From WJMB01 sp964581465 (lineage in GTDB: Bacteria; RBG-13-66-14), in assembly GCA_964581465.1 (NCBI GenBank), contig CAZOOP010000001.1, positions 1 to 64,000 on the forward strand: a DNA stretch of 64,000 nt, read 5' to 3'. Made by a program: the position numbers and the translations under genes. Positions 8,111-16,949 of the stretch are shown here, in pieces (position 1 is the first letter of the stretch; the number at the start of each line of letters is the position of its first letter). The notes below the pieces were generated by a model. It was given only the letters and a program-made list of their open reading frames with translations, ran no database searches and was not told the origin of the DNA.

Positions 8111-10873
8111 CTAGCTCTGTGGAGGCGGAGGCGGTTTCTCGCCCTCGCCGGTGAGCCCCTTGAGCTTGGTCTCGGCCTCCTTGAGCAAGCGGCGCAGGGA
8201 GTCGATCTCGGCCTGACGCTGCTCGTCGGCGACCAACTGTTGTTCCAGGTTACGCTGGCGGATCTCCAGCTCCTCGTAGGATTCGCCCAGGCTCCGTAGG
8301 CGGCCCTCGAGCTCGTCGGCCCGCTTGGCCCGCTCCTCCAGCTCCGCGAAACCGGCGTCAAGCCGCTCCAGCTTCTCGGTCTGGGCGTCGAAGGTCTGCC
8401 GCAGATCGCTGGAGCGCCGCAGCAGCTCGTCGATCAGCGGTTCCTGCTCGCTGCGCGTCTCTTCGATGAGCTGGCGGGTACTGGTGACCTGGAGCGAGAC
8501 CAGGCTGAGTTGCTCGCCGACCTCGAGCAGCTCCTTGAGCCGATTCTCGAATCCGCCCAGCTTCTCGTCGAGTCGGCGCGTGCGCTCCCCGGTCTGGTAG
8601 AGAACCTCGGCGGTGGCTTCCAGCTCGCCGAAGCGCCCCTGCTGCTCATCGAAGCGGGCGCCGAGTTTCTCCAGGCCCGCACCCAGGCGCTCCAGCTTCT
8701 CCTGGGACTGCTCGAGCCTGTCCTGGAAGGCGTCGGTGCGCTCGGCGGCCTCGACGACGGCCCGCTGGCGCTCGGCCGCCTGCTCCTCCAGGCCCAGCAG
8801 TGCCTTGAGCGACTCCTCGGTCTGCTTGGCCAGGCGCTGGGCGCGTTCCAGCCCCTCCTGGGTCTGGGTGCGGCTGGCCTCGAGGCGTCCGGCCAGCGTG
8901 CCCACCTCGCGATTGATACGCTCGACGTCGCGAGCCCGCTCCAGGTAATCGTCGACCTTCTCGCCCAACTGGATGATCTCGCGCTGGTGCTGACGGACCT
9001 CGTCGCCGGTGAGCTTGACCCGTTCCAGGGCCAGGTCCAGGTCGTCCAGTCGCTGGTTGAGCTCCTCGACCTCGCCCTTGCGTTCAAGCTGTCGCTTGGT
9101 GCGCTCCTCGACGTCCTCGATGAGCCCGTTGAGACCGGCGATGCGCTCCTCGATGCGTCCGACGGTCTGCTGGCGCTGGTCGAGGACCTCCAGCCGGCCG
9201 CTCAACTGCTCGTCGCGCTCGCGCAGTTTGTCGAGGCGTCCGGCGACCTGTTCGAGGAGCTGGCGCTCTCCGCCCAACTGTTCCAGTTGTCGGCTGGTCG
9301 TCTGCTCGATCTGCCGGAGTTCACCCAACCGGCTTTCCAGGGTGTCGACGGCCTCGCCGAGGGACTTCAGGCGGCCCTCGAGGGAGTCGAGGTGGCCGAG
9401 GCGGTTCTCCTGCTGGCCCAGGCGGGTGTTGGCGGCGTTGAGGCGCTCGAGGAAGCTGTTGAAGCGCCCCTCGATCTCGCCCAGGCGGCTCAGCTCGGTC
9501 TCCAGGCGTTCGGTGACGCCCAGGGCGCTCTCCAGAGCGGGACGGCGGTCAATCAAGCGGGCCAGACGGTCCTCGAAGTCGCCGCCGCGCTTGCCCAGCT
9601 CGTCGAGGCGCCGGCCCAGGTCGTCCAGCTCACCCAGCCGCGCCTCCAGGCCTCCCAGGGCGCCGTCGATCCTTCCCACCCGGCTGTCCAGGGCGCCGAT
9701 GCGTTGCTGCTGATCGTCGAGCTTACGGCGGTTCTCTTCGATCACGTTGAGGTCGCGGCGCAGCTCCTCGGTGAGTTGGCGGACGTTCTCAGCCGAGGCC
9801 GTGGCGCTCTGGGCGGTCTTGAGGACCTCCTCGACCTCGCCCCGGGTGCCGCGGAGATTCTCCAGGCGGGTGTCCAGCTCTTCGAGCTCCCGACGGGTCT
9901 GGGTGACCTGTTCGATACGCCCGCCCATCTTTTCGATCTGGGCCTCGATATCCCAGACGATGACCTTGAGCTTGGCCTGCTCGGCGCCGACCTTCTCGAC
10001 CAGCTCGCGCTCCTGCTCCAGGCTCTTGAACTTCTGACGGATAAAGGCCACCGAGCTCTTGAGCTCCTCGGCCTTGGCGCGGAACTCGTCGACGCGGCCC
10101 AGCTCCTGGGTGATCTGGGAGGAGTTCTCCTTGGCGGCCGCGAGCTCCTCGTTTAGCGTTGCCAGCCGATTGGAGAAGCCCAGCACGTCCTGCTGCAGGG
10201 TCTCCTTGGAGCGCCCCAGTTCCTCGACGCCCAGGCTGATCTCGGTCAGCCTGTTCTCCAATTCGGTCACAGCCTTGATGCGCCCCTGGAGCTCCTCGAG
10301 GGTCTTGGCGACGGCGTCGCGGCGGCCCTCCAGGCCCTTGAGCTCCTCGCCGACCTCGACGGCGCGGCGGTTGACCGCGGCGACGTCCTCTCCGCTCTCA
10401 TGGAGCCGGTCCAGCTCGTCGCGGTGGGCCGCGATCCGCTCATCGAAGGATTCCAGCTTGCCCCGGGTCTCGGCCACAAGACCGTCCAGGGCCGATGAGA
10501 TGTCTTTGACCCGCTTTTTCGAGCGCTCGATGTTCTTGCTGGACTGCTCGATGTAATCGATGTCCCTGGATATCTGCTCGCGGACGAGACGAAACTCCTC
10601 CACCCGCTGATACAGCTCGGTGATTTCTTCCCGGCTCTCCAGGATTCGGTCCAGGTTGCCCCGTGCCGAATCGGCGCTCTCACCGAGGCGCCCGATCATC
10701 GCCTCGGCGCGCTCGATGAGCTGGGTCAACTCCTTGGAGATGCGCGGGTACTTGTTGGTCTCGCCGGTGGGCTTAGTCAAAGAGAGCTCGGAGATGAGCT
10801 TGTCCTCCCAGCGCTCGGCGCTCTCGTCGGCGGCACCCTTGTCGATATCTTTGGGATCTCTGCGAGCGGACAT
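8111..10873 (-). CDS. Giant cytoplasmic coiled-coil protein
   Basis: A 920-residue protein that is almost entirely heptad-like coiled coil from about residue 45 to 905, rich in E, L, R, Q and repeated L-E-x-L/R-L-E-E-L patterns. A charged N-terminal head (1-45) and a proline tail (PPPPPQS) cap it. There is no signal peptide, membrane segment, Walker motif or hinge, so it is not an SMC or Rad50 ATPase. It resembles bacterial coiled-coil-rich cytoskeletal or polar scaffold proteins by architecture only. Start: ATG after CCAGGGGG. It has its own sigma-70-like promoter and terminator, so it is a single-gene unit. The homolog family cannot be told from composition. Confidence 0.8.
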   Translation of the reverse strand: MSARRDPKDIDKGAADESAERWEDKLISELSLTKPTGETNKYPRISKELTQLIERAEAMIGRLGESADSARGNLDRILESREEITELYQRVEEFRLVREQISRDIDYIEQSSKNIERSKKRVKDISSALDGLVAETRGKLESFDERIAAHRDELDRLHESGEDVAAVNRRAVEVGEELKGLEGRRDAVAKTLEELQGRIKAVTELENRLTEISLGVEELGRSKETLQQDVLGFSNRLATLNEELAAAKENSSQITQELGRVDEFRAKAEELKSSVAFIRQKFKSLEQERELVEKVGAEQAKLKVIVWDIEAQIEKMGGRIEQVTQTRRELEELDTRLENLRGTRGEVEEVLKTAQSATASAENVRQLTEELRRDLNVIEENRRKLDDQQQRIGALDSRVGRIDGALGGLEARLGELDDLGRRLDELGKRGGDFEDRLARLIDRRPALESALGVTERLETELSRLGEIEGRFNSFLERLNAANTRLGQQENRLGHLDSLEGRLKSLGEAVDTLESRLGELRQIEQTTSRQLEQLGGERQLLEQVAGRLDKLRERDEQLSGRLEVLDQRQQTVGRIEERIAGLNGLIEDVEERTKRQLERKGEVEELNQRLDDLDLALERVKLTGDEVRQHQREIIQLGEKVDDYLERARDVERINREVGTLAGRLEASRTQTQEGLERAQRLAKQTEESLKALLGLEEQAAERQRAVVEAAERTDAFQDRLEQSQEKLERLGAGLEKLGARFDEQQGRFGELEATAEVLYQTGERTRRLDEKLGGFENRLKELLEVGEQLSLVSLQVTSTRQLIEETRSEQEPLIDELLRRSSDLRQTFDAQTEKLERLDAGFAELEERAKRADELEGRLRSLGESYEELEIRQRNLEQQLVADEQRQAEIDSLRRLLKEAETKLKGLTGEGEKPPPPPQS

Positions 10874-10938
10874 ACTAAAACCCCCTGGAGGTTCGTTAAG
10901 AAACGGGGTGTTTTTTATCCTTGAAACCAGTTGATATC

Positions 10939-10967
10939 ATTAAAAAAACTATAGGCGTATTTGTCAA
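10939..10967 (-). promoter_or_regulatory. Sigma-70-type promoter of the coiled-coil gene
   Basis: Minus strand: perfect TTGACA (10962-10967), a 17-base spacer, then TTTAAT (10939-10944), about 65 bases before the ATG. Confidence 0.7.
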
Positions 10968-11192
10968 GCATCAGAGTGCGATAATTATCCATAAAGAGAT
11001 ATTTTACCTTGTACAGCTCAAAATGACAAGGCTTCAGTGGTAATCATAAGCCTTCTGATGATCTGCCTGTGTTCATACCCGGATATCAACGATAAATTGA
11101 CGGTAATCAAAGCATCCTCAATGTGGAAGCGATAACCTGGTGATAATAGATCGTAAATCATGTTCTCCTAATACTCCACCTGCTGTGTACTA
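10968..11192. other. AT-rich intergenic region
   Basis: No gene. Contains scattered GATAAT/ATTATC tracts like those in the repeats but no recognisable element. Confidence 0.3.
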
Positions 11193-11219
11193 ATCGGGAA
11201 CGGCTGGGCCGTCCCCGAT
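11193..11219. terminator. Hairpin after the HD-GYP gene
   Basis: ATCGGGAACGGC/GCCGTCCCCGAT with one mismatch and a 3-base loop. There is no strong T tract. Confidence 0.45.
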
Positions 11220-11244
11220 GGTGTAACAGTAAGCTGCTGGCGCC

Positions 11245-12645
11245 TCAGGGCTCGCGGTAGCACTCGTTCTCGATGAAGAGATCCACCAGGCGCGGCTCGA
11301 ACTGCTGCCCGGCGTTGCCCTGGAGCTCCAGGGTGGCCCGCTCGGCGGTCAGCGGGTGGCGGAAGGGACGCTCCGAGGTCATGGCGTCGAAGGCCTCGGC
11401 GATGGACAGGATACGGGAAAGCAGGGGGATGTCCTCGCCGGCCAGACGGTTGGGGTAGCCCTCGCCGTCCCATCGCTCGTGGTGATATCGGATGATCTTG
11501 GCCACCGGCTTGAGCTCTTCAGTCACCCCGACCAGGGCCTCGCCGACGATGGGGTGGCGACGGACCACGACCCACTCGCTTTCGTCCAGCGGAGTGTCCT
11601 TGCCCAGGATATCCTCGGCCAGGCCGAGCTTGCCCACGTCGTGCAACACCGCGGCGAAACGCAACTGGAACATCTCGCTCTGGCTCAGCCCCACCGCACG
11701 GCCCAAACGTACCGCGTAGCGCATCACCCGCTCAGAGTGGCCCCGGGAATAGGTGTCGCGGGCCTCCAGGGCGTTGATGATCGAAAGCACGGACAAGAAA
11801 CAGGACCACTGCATACCCGCGTAGTCGTAAACCCGCCGAGTGAAAACCTCCAGACGATGCTGCAACGCCTCCAGGCGATGCCGATGCTCCTCGGCGGCGT
11901 TTGGATCGTCCCAGACGCAGAACAGATAGGCCCGCTCGTGCAACCGTATCCCCGCACCCGACTGCGGGCGAAGGTTGAAAGATGTGTCGAAACGCAGCAG
12001 GTGCTTGTTGGCCATCGCCTTGACCGGCGTGTGCAGCGTCGGCAGCTTGACCAGGCCGCGGTAGGCCGCGCCGAGATCGAACTCTCTGTCTCGCTCCAGT
12101 CCCTGCTCACCGAGATGGATCAACCCGTCGAACATCGTCCAGAGAGCGACCACGGCCCGGGCGTTGGTCAGATGCTTGACGTAATCGACCAGTTGATCGA
12201 AGAAGACGTCGGGCATCAGCTCCTCGCCCAGACGCTCCTCCAGATCGCGCAGCAGCACCAGGCCGTCGAAGAAGGTCCGCAGGTTGGCCGTCAGCGGATT
12301 GCGCCGGGGTAACGCCAGGCCCAGTTCGTCGTAAGGCTGAAGCTGAAGGTCGAGCAATTGGGCGGTGGCTTGCAACAGAGCGGGCTCACCGGCTGGACGG
12401 CAGAGGGTGACCTGGATGATGCCCTTCAAAGGCGGGCGGATGGTGATGTACTGCCTATCACCGCACTCGGTGACCTCGCCTTTGACCGAGGTCAACGCCT
12501 CCATACAGGGGCCGTCGGGGGAGGGGTCGAAGTGGGGGCAGAGCCGGCCGTCGGATCCGATACGCTCGATACCGGCCCGAGTCAGCACGATGAGCTGGAC
12601 CTCGGCCGCCTCGGCGAAACGCTGGAGTAGTGCCGCCAGGTGCAT
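11245..12645 (-). CDS. HD-GYP domain protein, probable c-di-GMP phosphodiesterase
   Basis: A 466-residue cytoplasmic protein with a C-terminal HD-GYP domain (about 285-460). Visible metal ligands are H303, HD at 335-336 in LHDVGKLG, HH at 388-389 and the signature HHERWDGEGYP. All are intact, so hydrolysis of c-di-GMP is likely. The N-terminal 280 residues are a sensor of unrecognised fold with C36, C47, C61 and C82 and no membrane segment. It is divergent from clpC. The shared spacer holds a nested palindrome with inward-facing sigma-54-like promoters, one of which points at this gene. It may work with the EAL protein at 26282-27583. Confidence 0.88.
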   Translation of the reverse strand: MHLAALLQRFAEAAEVQLIVLTRAGIERIGSDGRLCPHFDPSPDGPCMEALTSVKGEVTECGDRQYITIRPPLKGIIQVTLCRPAGEPALLQATAQLLDLQLQPYDELGLALPRRNPLTANLRTFFDGLVLLRDLEERLGEELMPDVFFDQLVDYVKHLTNARAVVALWTMFDGLIHLGEQGLERDREFDLGAAYRGLVKLPTLHTPVKAMANKHLLRFDTSFNLRPQSGAGIRLHERAYLFCVWDDPNAAEEHRHRLEALQHRLEVFTRRVYDYAGMQWSCFLSVLSIINALEARDTYSRGHSERVMRYAVRLGRAVGLSQSEMFQLRFAAVLHDVGKLGLAEDILGKDTPLDESEWVVVRRHPIVGEALVGVTEELKPVAKIIRYHHERWDGEGYPNRLAGEDIPLLSRILSIAEAFDAMTSERPFRHPLTAERATLELQGNAGQQFEPRLVDLFIENECYREP

Positions 12646-12824
12646 ATGTCAACCAACCGTCGGAATGGAGTGGCTTAACGTGGACTGTAGATATATCCAG
12701 TATACCAGAAACCCGAACCCCGCGCCCAACATACCCTGCGGATCCAGCAAGGCGCTCCGCTTCGCATCACCGTCGCGCGCCGACCTTCAACCCGCCCAGA
12801 CCAACACGAGCACCGGCGGGGCTT

Positions 12825-12839
12825 TGGCACGTTTCTTGC
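12825..12839 (+). promoter_or_regulatory. Sigma-54-like -24/-12 element facing clpC
   Basis: TGGCACGTTTCTTGC: GG and GC are separated by 10 bases, as in sigma-54 promoters. A start near 12851 would give a leader of about 236 bases for clpC. It is the left arm of the inner palindrome. Confidence 0.55.
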
Positions 12840-12877
12840 GCAACTCCACCACCCTTCGTTCGGCGGGACCGCATTCC

Positions 12878-12892
12878 GCAAGAAACGTGCCA
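12878..12892 (-). promoter_or_regulatory. Sigma-54-like -24/-12 element facing the HD-GYP gene
   Basis: The right arm of the same palindrome reads TGGCACGTTTCTTGC on the minus strand and points at the start at 12645. Confidence 0.5.
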
Positions 12893-12967
12893 AAGCCCCG
12901 GCGGTGCGGTCGCCAGCGCGGTCGTCAGGGGTCGTCGGGGGGGCGAAGGTCGGCGCGCCCGGCGGCC

Positions 12968-12983
12968 TGGCACGCTTATTGCA
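12968..12983 (+). promoter_or_regulatory. Second sigma-54-like promoter of clpC
   Basis: CTGGCACG, four bases, then TTGCA: an excellent match to the sigma-54 consensus, independent of the palindrome and 104 bases before the clpC ATG. No sigma-54 activator gene lies in the window. Confidence 0.7.
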
Positions 12984-13086
12984 CAATTGTAGTGTGAACG
13001 AAAGAGATGGAAAAACCGCGCCGCTTTGGCAGTGTCTCCCCGGAGACCCGCTTTCGGGGCGTATGACAAGCAACACGTGAGGAGAG

Positions 13087-15468
13087 ATGGAACGCTATCT
13101 GGATGAAAACGCCGTCGAGGCCGTGCGTTCGGCCCAGGACGTGGCCCGCAACCTCGGCTTCGATTACATAGGTACGGAGCATTTGCTGGCCGGGGTGGCC
13201 CGCCTGGTGGGCACCGACGCGGCCCAGGCCCTGGCTGAGCGCGGCGCCGGATTCGACGCGATAATCGAGGAACTGCGCCGCCTGCTGACCCGTTCGCGTC
13301 GGAGCGCGGCGCTGTCGATGACTCCCCGTTTGGAGGGGGCGATCCGCCGCGCCGCCGAGAGCACGGCGGGGAGCGAGAAGAAGGCCGGACCGGCGCACCT
13401 GCTAGCGGCGGTGCTTATTGATCCCGACTCCGGGGCGCGCAAGGTTCTGGCGGCGTTCCACGTTCCCGTCGATGAGCTGCTGTCCGAGCTGGGGGCTGAT
13501 GGTGAGGCGTCGGGCGAGGATTCCTCGCTGGCCGTCTTCGGCCGCGACCTGACCGAGCTGGCCCGCCGGGGTGAACTGGACCCGGTCATCGGCCGGGAGA
13601 AGGAGATCGACCGGGTGATCCAGGTGCTCAGCCGGCGCACCAAGAACAATCCGGTGCTCATTGGCGAGCCCGGCGTGGGCAAGACGGCCATCGTCGAGGG
13701 TCTGGCCCAGGCGATCGTCGAGCGCAAGGTGCCCGAGCCGTTGCTGGACAAGAAGGTCATCCTGCTCGACCTGGCCTCGGTGGTGGCGGGCAGCAAGTAC
13801 CGGGGCGAGTTCGAGGAGCGGCTGAAGAAGCTGCTCAAGGAGGTCGAGGGCGGACCCTACATCCTTTTCCTCGACGAGCTGCATACGATAGTCGGCGCGG
13901 GAGCCGCCGAGGGGGCCATCGACGCGGCCAACATCCTCAAGCCCGCCCTGGCCCGGGGCGAGCTCCAGGCCGTCGGCGCCACGACCCTGGCCGAGTACCG
14001 CAAGCACATCGAAAAGGACGCCGCCCTGGAGCGTCGTTTCCAGCCCGTGCTGGTCGAGGAGCCCACGGTGGAGCAGACCGTCGAGATTCTCGAGGGCTTG
14101 CGCGGGCGCTACGAGGAGCACCACCAGGTGACGATCTCCGGCGAGGCCGTCGAGGCTGCGGCCCGGCTGGCGGCGCGTTACGTCAGCGACCGCTTCCTGC
14201 CCGACAAGGCCATCGACTGCCTGGACGAGGCGGCGGCCCGGGTGCGCCTGGACAACCTGATCGTCCCGCCGGACCTGGCCGCCCTGCGCCGAGAGGTCGA
14301 CGAGTACCGGGAACGGGAGCGCGAACACTCGGCCCGGCACGACTACGAGGCCGCCTCGCGGGCCCACGCCAAGGTTCTCGAACTGGAGGACCGCCTGCGC
14401 CAGGCCGAGGAGCAATGGGAGGGCGCCCGGGCCGAGGCCGCCGGTCGCTGTCTGGTCGGCGCCGAGGAGGTCGCCCGGGTGATCTCCCGCTGGACGGGCA
14501 TCCCGGTCAGCCAGCTCTCCGCCGACGAGAAGCGCCGCCTGCGGGAGATGGAGGAGCACCTGCACCGTCGCGTCGTCGGCCAGGACGAGGCCGTGGCGGC
14601 GGTCAGCCGCATCGTGCGCCAGCACCGCGCCGGCCTGGCCGATCCCCGCCGACCCCAGGGCAGCTTCCTCTTCCTCGGTCCCACGGGCGTGGGCAAGACC
14701 GAGCTGGCCAAGGCCCTGGCCGAATTCCTCTATGGCGACGAGGGCGCGGTGACCCGTATCGACATGAGCGAGTACATGGAGAAGTTCGCCGTCACCCGGC
14801 TTATCGGCGCCCCGCCGGGCTACGTGGGTTACGAGGAGGGCGGCCAGCTCACCGAGGCCGTGCGGCGCAAGCCCTACTCGGTGATCCTGCTCGACGAGAT
14901 CGAGAAGGCGCATCCCGATGTCTTCAACGCCCTGCTCCAGGTCCTCGACGACGGCCGGTTGACCGACTCTCACGGCCGCACGGTGGACTTCCGCCACAGC
15001 ATTCTGATCATGACCTCCAACGTGGCCGCCACGGAGATTCTTGAGCTCTCCGGAGAGCTGGGGAGCTCGGCGGATGAGAGAGAGGCGGACGCGGTTTACG
15101 AACGGATGCGGCGGGCCGCCCTCGATAACCTGCACCGTCACTTCCGTCCCGAGTTCATCAACCGCATCGACGAGATCATCGTCTTCCACGCCCTGACCCG
15201 GGACGAACTGGGCAGCATCGTTGGCCTGCTCCTCGGCGAGGTCGCCGAGCTGCTCGATGATCAGGGCCTGAGCCTGGAGGTGACTCCGGCGGCCCGGGAG
15301 CTAATCCTGGAGCGCGGCTACGATCCCCGCTTCGGCGCCCGACCCCTGCGGCGCACCGTCAACCGCCTGCTGACCACCCGTTTGTCCGGGATGATCCTGG
15401 ACGGCGAGTACGAACCCGGCGATACGGTGCGCGTCGACGCCGTCGACGGCGAGCTGGACTTCGCCTAG
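13087..15468 (+). CDS. clpC: ATP-dependent Clp protease ATP-binding subunit ClpC
   Basis: A 793-residue Hsp100 unfoldase that feeds substrates to ClpP. Order: Clp N-domain (1-140); first AAA+ with Walker A GEPGVGKT at 193-200 and Walker B around 259-264; a short middle region with one UVR-like coiled segment (about 400-450); second AAA+ with GPTGVGKT at 532-539 and VILLDEIE at about 599; C-terminal D2-small domain. The short middle domain separates ClpC from ClpB. The ATG follows GAGGAGAG. No CIRCE operator was found upstream. Instead there are two sigma-54-like promoters, an unusual arrangement for a heat-shock protease. Confidence 0.95.
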   Translation: MERYLDENAVEAVRSAQDVARNLGFDYIGTEHLLAGVARLVGTDAAQALAERGAGFDAIIEELRRLLTRSRRSAALSMTPRLEGAIRRAAESTAGSEKKAGPAHLLAAVLIDPDSGARKVLAAFHVPVDELLSELGADGEASGEDSSLAVFGRDLTELARRGELDPVIGREKEIDRVIQVLSRRTKNNPVLIGEPGVGKTAIVEGLAQAIVERKVPEPLLDKKVILLDLASVVAGSKYRGEFEERLKKLLKEVEGGPYILFLDELHTIVGAGAAEGAIDAANILKPALARGELQAVGATTLAEYRKHIEKDAALERRFQPVLVEEPTVEQTVEILEGLRGRYEEHHQVTISGEAVEAAARLAARYVSDRFLPDKAIDCLDEAAARVRLDNLIVPPDLAALRREVDEYREREREHSARHDYEAASRAHAKVLELEDRLRQAEEQWEGARAEAAGRCLVGAEEVARVISRWTGIPVSQLSADEKRRLREMEEHLHRRVVGQDEAVAAVSRIVRQHRAGLADPRRPQGSFLFLGPTGVGKTELAKALAEFLYGDEGAVTRIDMSEYMEKFAVTRLIGAPPGYVGYEEGGQLTEAVRRKPYSVILLDEIEKAHPDVFNALLQVLDDGRLTDSHGRTVDFRHSILIMTSNVAATEILELSGELGSSADEREADAVYERMRRAALDNLHRHFRPEFINRIDEIIVFHALTRDELGSIVGLLLGEVAELLDDQGLSLEVTPAARELILERGYDPRFGARPLRRTVNRLLTTRLSGMILDGEYEPGDTVRVDAVDGELDFA

Positions 15469-15598
15469 ACGCGCCATAATCCCAAGAGGATGCCATTACG
15501 GCAGACCCGTCGCGCTGGAAATCCGGGCCGACCTTGAGCTATACTCACTCAAATCGGACGCTCCCCGTGTTCTCGGAGCGTCAAACAGAGGGTGAGTC

Positions 15599-16402
15599 AT
15601 GAAGCATTCGTTCAAAGCCGCATCTATCGCCCTGCTCGTTTCGCTGATGCCGGCGGTCGGCGCCGCCGAGGCCGTGGAGATCTACCAGGGCAGGGTCGAA
15701 GCCGCCCAGCTCCTCGAGGTCGCCGGCGAGGGCGCCGAGTCCAGCTCCTGGAAGCCCAACCGAATCAGCGCCAAGCTGCGCCAACTCGCGGAGCGGCTGC
15801 GCCTGATCTACCAGCGCCACTTGGACTCCGGCGGCGCGGCCCGCGGCGAGCTCTCCGTAAAGTTCAAGCTGGGCGACGACGGCTACGTCGACGCCGTCGA
15901 GGTGATCCGTGAGCGGCTGGGTGACGAAGAGCTCCTCGACGAGCTGCTGGACAACATGGCCACCTGGTACATCCTACCCAACCGCGACGAGGACAACGCC
16001 GGCGGGGTAAGCGTCTTCTACCGCTTCGATTTCTGCTTCACCGCCCTCTACGTTCCCCTGGCCGTGGAACCGCTGGAACCCGACGGCGTCGTGCCGCCGA
16101 TGAGACGGCTCTACTGGCTCAACGAGGAGATCGCCGGGCGCCTCGTCGACATCAACGAACTCTATAATATCTACCTGCTGGCCAACCCGGCCCTCGAGGG
16201 CGACGTGATGCTGCGCTTCGTGCTGCGTCACGACGGCTCCATCGACGGGGTCGAACTAGTCGAGGAGGACCTCGGCGCCCGGGGGCTGGTCGTCGATATC
16301 ATCGCCAAGGTCGACACCTGGCGTCTCTCCGGCCTGGACGACTACGGCCCCGAGGGCGACGTCCTGGTGACCTACACATTCATTCTCAACTCCGCTTTCT
16401 AG
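15599..16402 (+). CDS. Exported protein with two AgmX/TonB-like C-terminal domains
   Basis: A 267-residue protein with a signal peptide (1-23) and two copies of a TonB-C/AgmX-PglI-type domain (about 55-150 and 165-265). Each copy has the G-x-(L/V)-x-(V/L)-(K/R)-F-x-(L/V)-x-x-D-G-x-(V/I)-D-x-V-E-(V/L) strand pattern, then a helix and W-x-(I/L). Proteins with this domain connect envelope parts in gliding or export systems. Unlike TonB there is no N-terminal anchor after signal cleavage. It is probably co-transcribed with the lipoprotein 20 bases downstream, which has one copy of the same fold. Confidence 0.7.
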   Translation: MKHSFKAASIALLVSLMPAVGAAEAVEIYQGRVEAAQLLEVAGEGAESSSWKPNRISAKLRQLAERLRLIYQRHLDSGGAARGELSVKFKLGDDGYVDAVEVIRERLGDEELLDELLDNMATWYILPNRDEDNAGGVSVFYRFDFCFTALYVPLAVEPLEPDGVVPPMRRLYWLNEEIAGRLVDINELYNIYLLANPALEGDVMLRFVLRHDGSIDGVELVEEDLGARGLVVDIIAKVDTWRLSGLDDYGPEGDVLVTYTFILNSAF

Positions 16403-16423
16403 CCAGTCGAAAGGAGCATGCCG

Positions 16424-16891
16424 ATGAACCGCAAGCTCTGGTTGATCCTTCTCTGCGCCGTCGCCGCCTGTTCCGCCGTGGATCAGAAGATCATCTTCGA
16501 GGGGGCCGAGCTGATCACCGTGGACGGTCCGGCCGCCCCGGCCGCCAGCCGGCACCCCGAGGTCCTCTCCGAGCAGCTCTACAAGCGCCAGGAGCGCATC
16601 GTCGACATCTATAACGAGTTCTACTTCGAGGACCCCTCCGTCGTCGGGCTGATCGAAGTGATGTTCACCCTCGAGGCCGACGGCAGCGTCTCGGGCTGCA
16701 TCCCCCTGGTCAACGAGACCGGCAGCGCGGAGCTGGCCAAGCGCATCTGCGACAACATCATGGGCTGGTCGCTGCCCCATGTCGCCGAGGACGCCTACCA
16801 GTCCTGGGTCACCGTCACCGTGCCCTACGAATTCCTGCCCACCGGGGACGAGGAACCCGCCGAGGGTGAAACCGACGTCGACGAGGGCTGA
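16424..16891 (+). CDS. Lipoprotein with AgmX/TonB-like domain
   Basis: A 155-residue lipoprotein: a short signal ending in a lipobox (A-V-A-A-C), then a single domain with L-I-E-V-M-F-T-L-E-A-D-G-S-V-S-G resembling those of its neighbour, and an acidic tail. I chose the second ATG (16424) because AAAGGAG is 8 bases upstream; the ATG at 16418 is too close. It forms an operon with the preceding gene and ends at a strong terminator. Role inferred only: an outer- or inner-membrane anchored partner. Confidence 0.7.
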   Translation: MNRKLWLILLCAVAACSAVDQKIIFEGAELITVDGPAAPAASRHPEVLSEQLYKRQERIVDIYNEFYFEDPSVVGLIEVMFTLEADGSVSGCIPLVNETGSAELAKRICDNIMGWSLPHVAEDAYQSWVTVTVPYEFLPTGDEEPAEGETDVDEG

Positions 16892-16923
16892 GCAACCTAC
16901 CAGCCAGCAGACACCTGACAATA

Positions 16924-16949
16924 ACCGGGCCGTGCGGCCCGGTTTTTTT
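16924..16949 (+). terminator. Rho-independent terminator
   Basis: ACCGGGCC, loop GTGC, GGCCCGGT, then seven Ts. Confidence 0.95.

Larger units (their letters stand above)
12775..12958. repeat. Nested palindrome family, copy 1
   Basis: The inner inverted repeat spans 12811-12840 and 12877-12906: 30-base arms with one mismatch and a 36-base loop, containing TTGGCACGTTTCTTGC and its complement. The outer arms GCGCGCCGACCTTC (12775-12788) and its perfect complement (12945-12958) enclose it. It sits between divergent genes (HD-GYP and clpC). See also copies at 21261, 28883, 34163 and 61492. Confidence 0.9.

Noticed and set aside
8510..10156. A 548-residue open frame opposite the coiled-coil gene
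   Set aside because: It is the GC-rich antisense of a heptad-repeat gene, with leucine-rich low-complexity composition and no ribosome binding site.
12811..12906. Plain Rho-independent terminators as explanation of the five palindromes
   Set aside because: No T tract after the stem, loops of 36-43 bases, and one copy lies between divergent gene starts where no terminator is needed.
12960..13086. CIRCE heat-shock operator before clpC
   Set aside because: The TTAGCACTC-N9-GAGTGCTAA inverted repeat is absent.
13402..15189. A 595-residue open frame opposite clpC
   Set aside because: Antisense shadow of a conserved gene; no recognisable domain.
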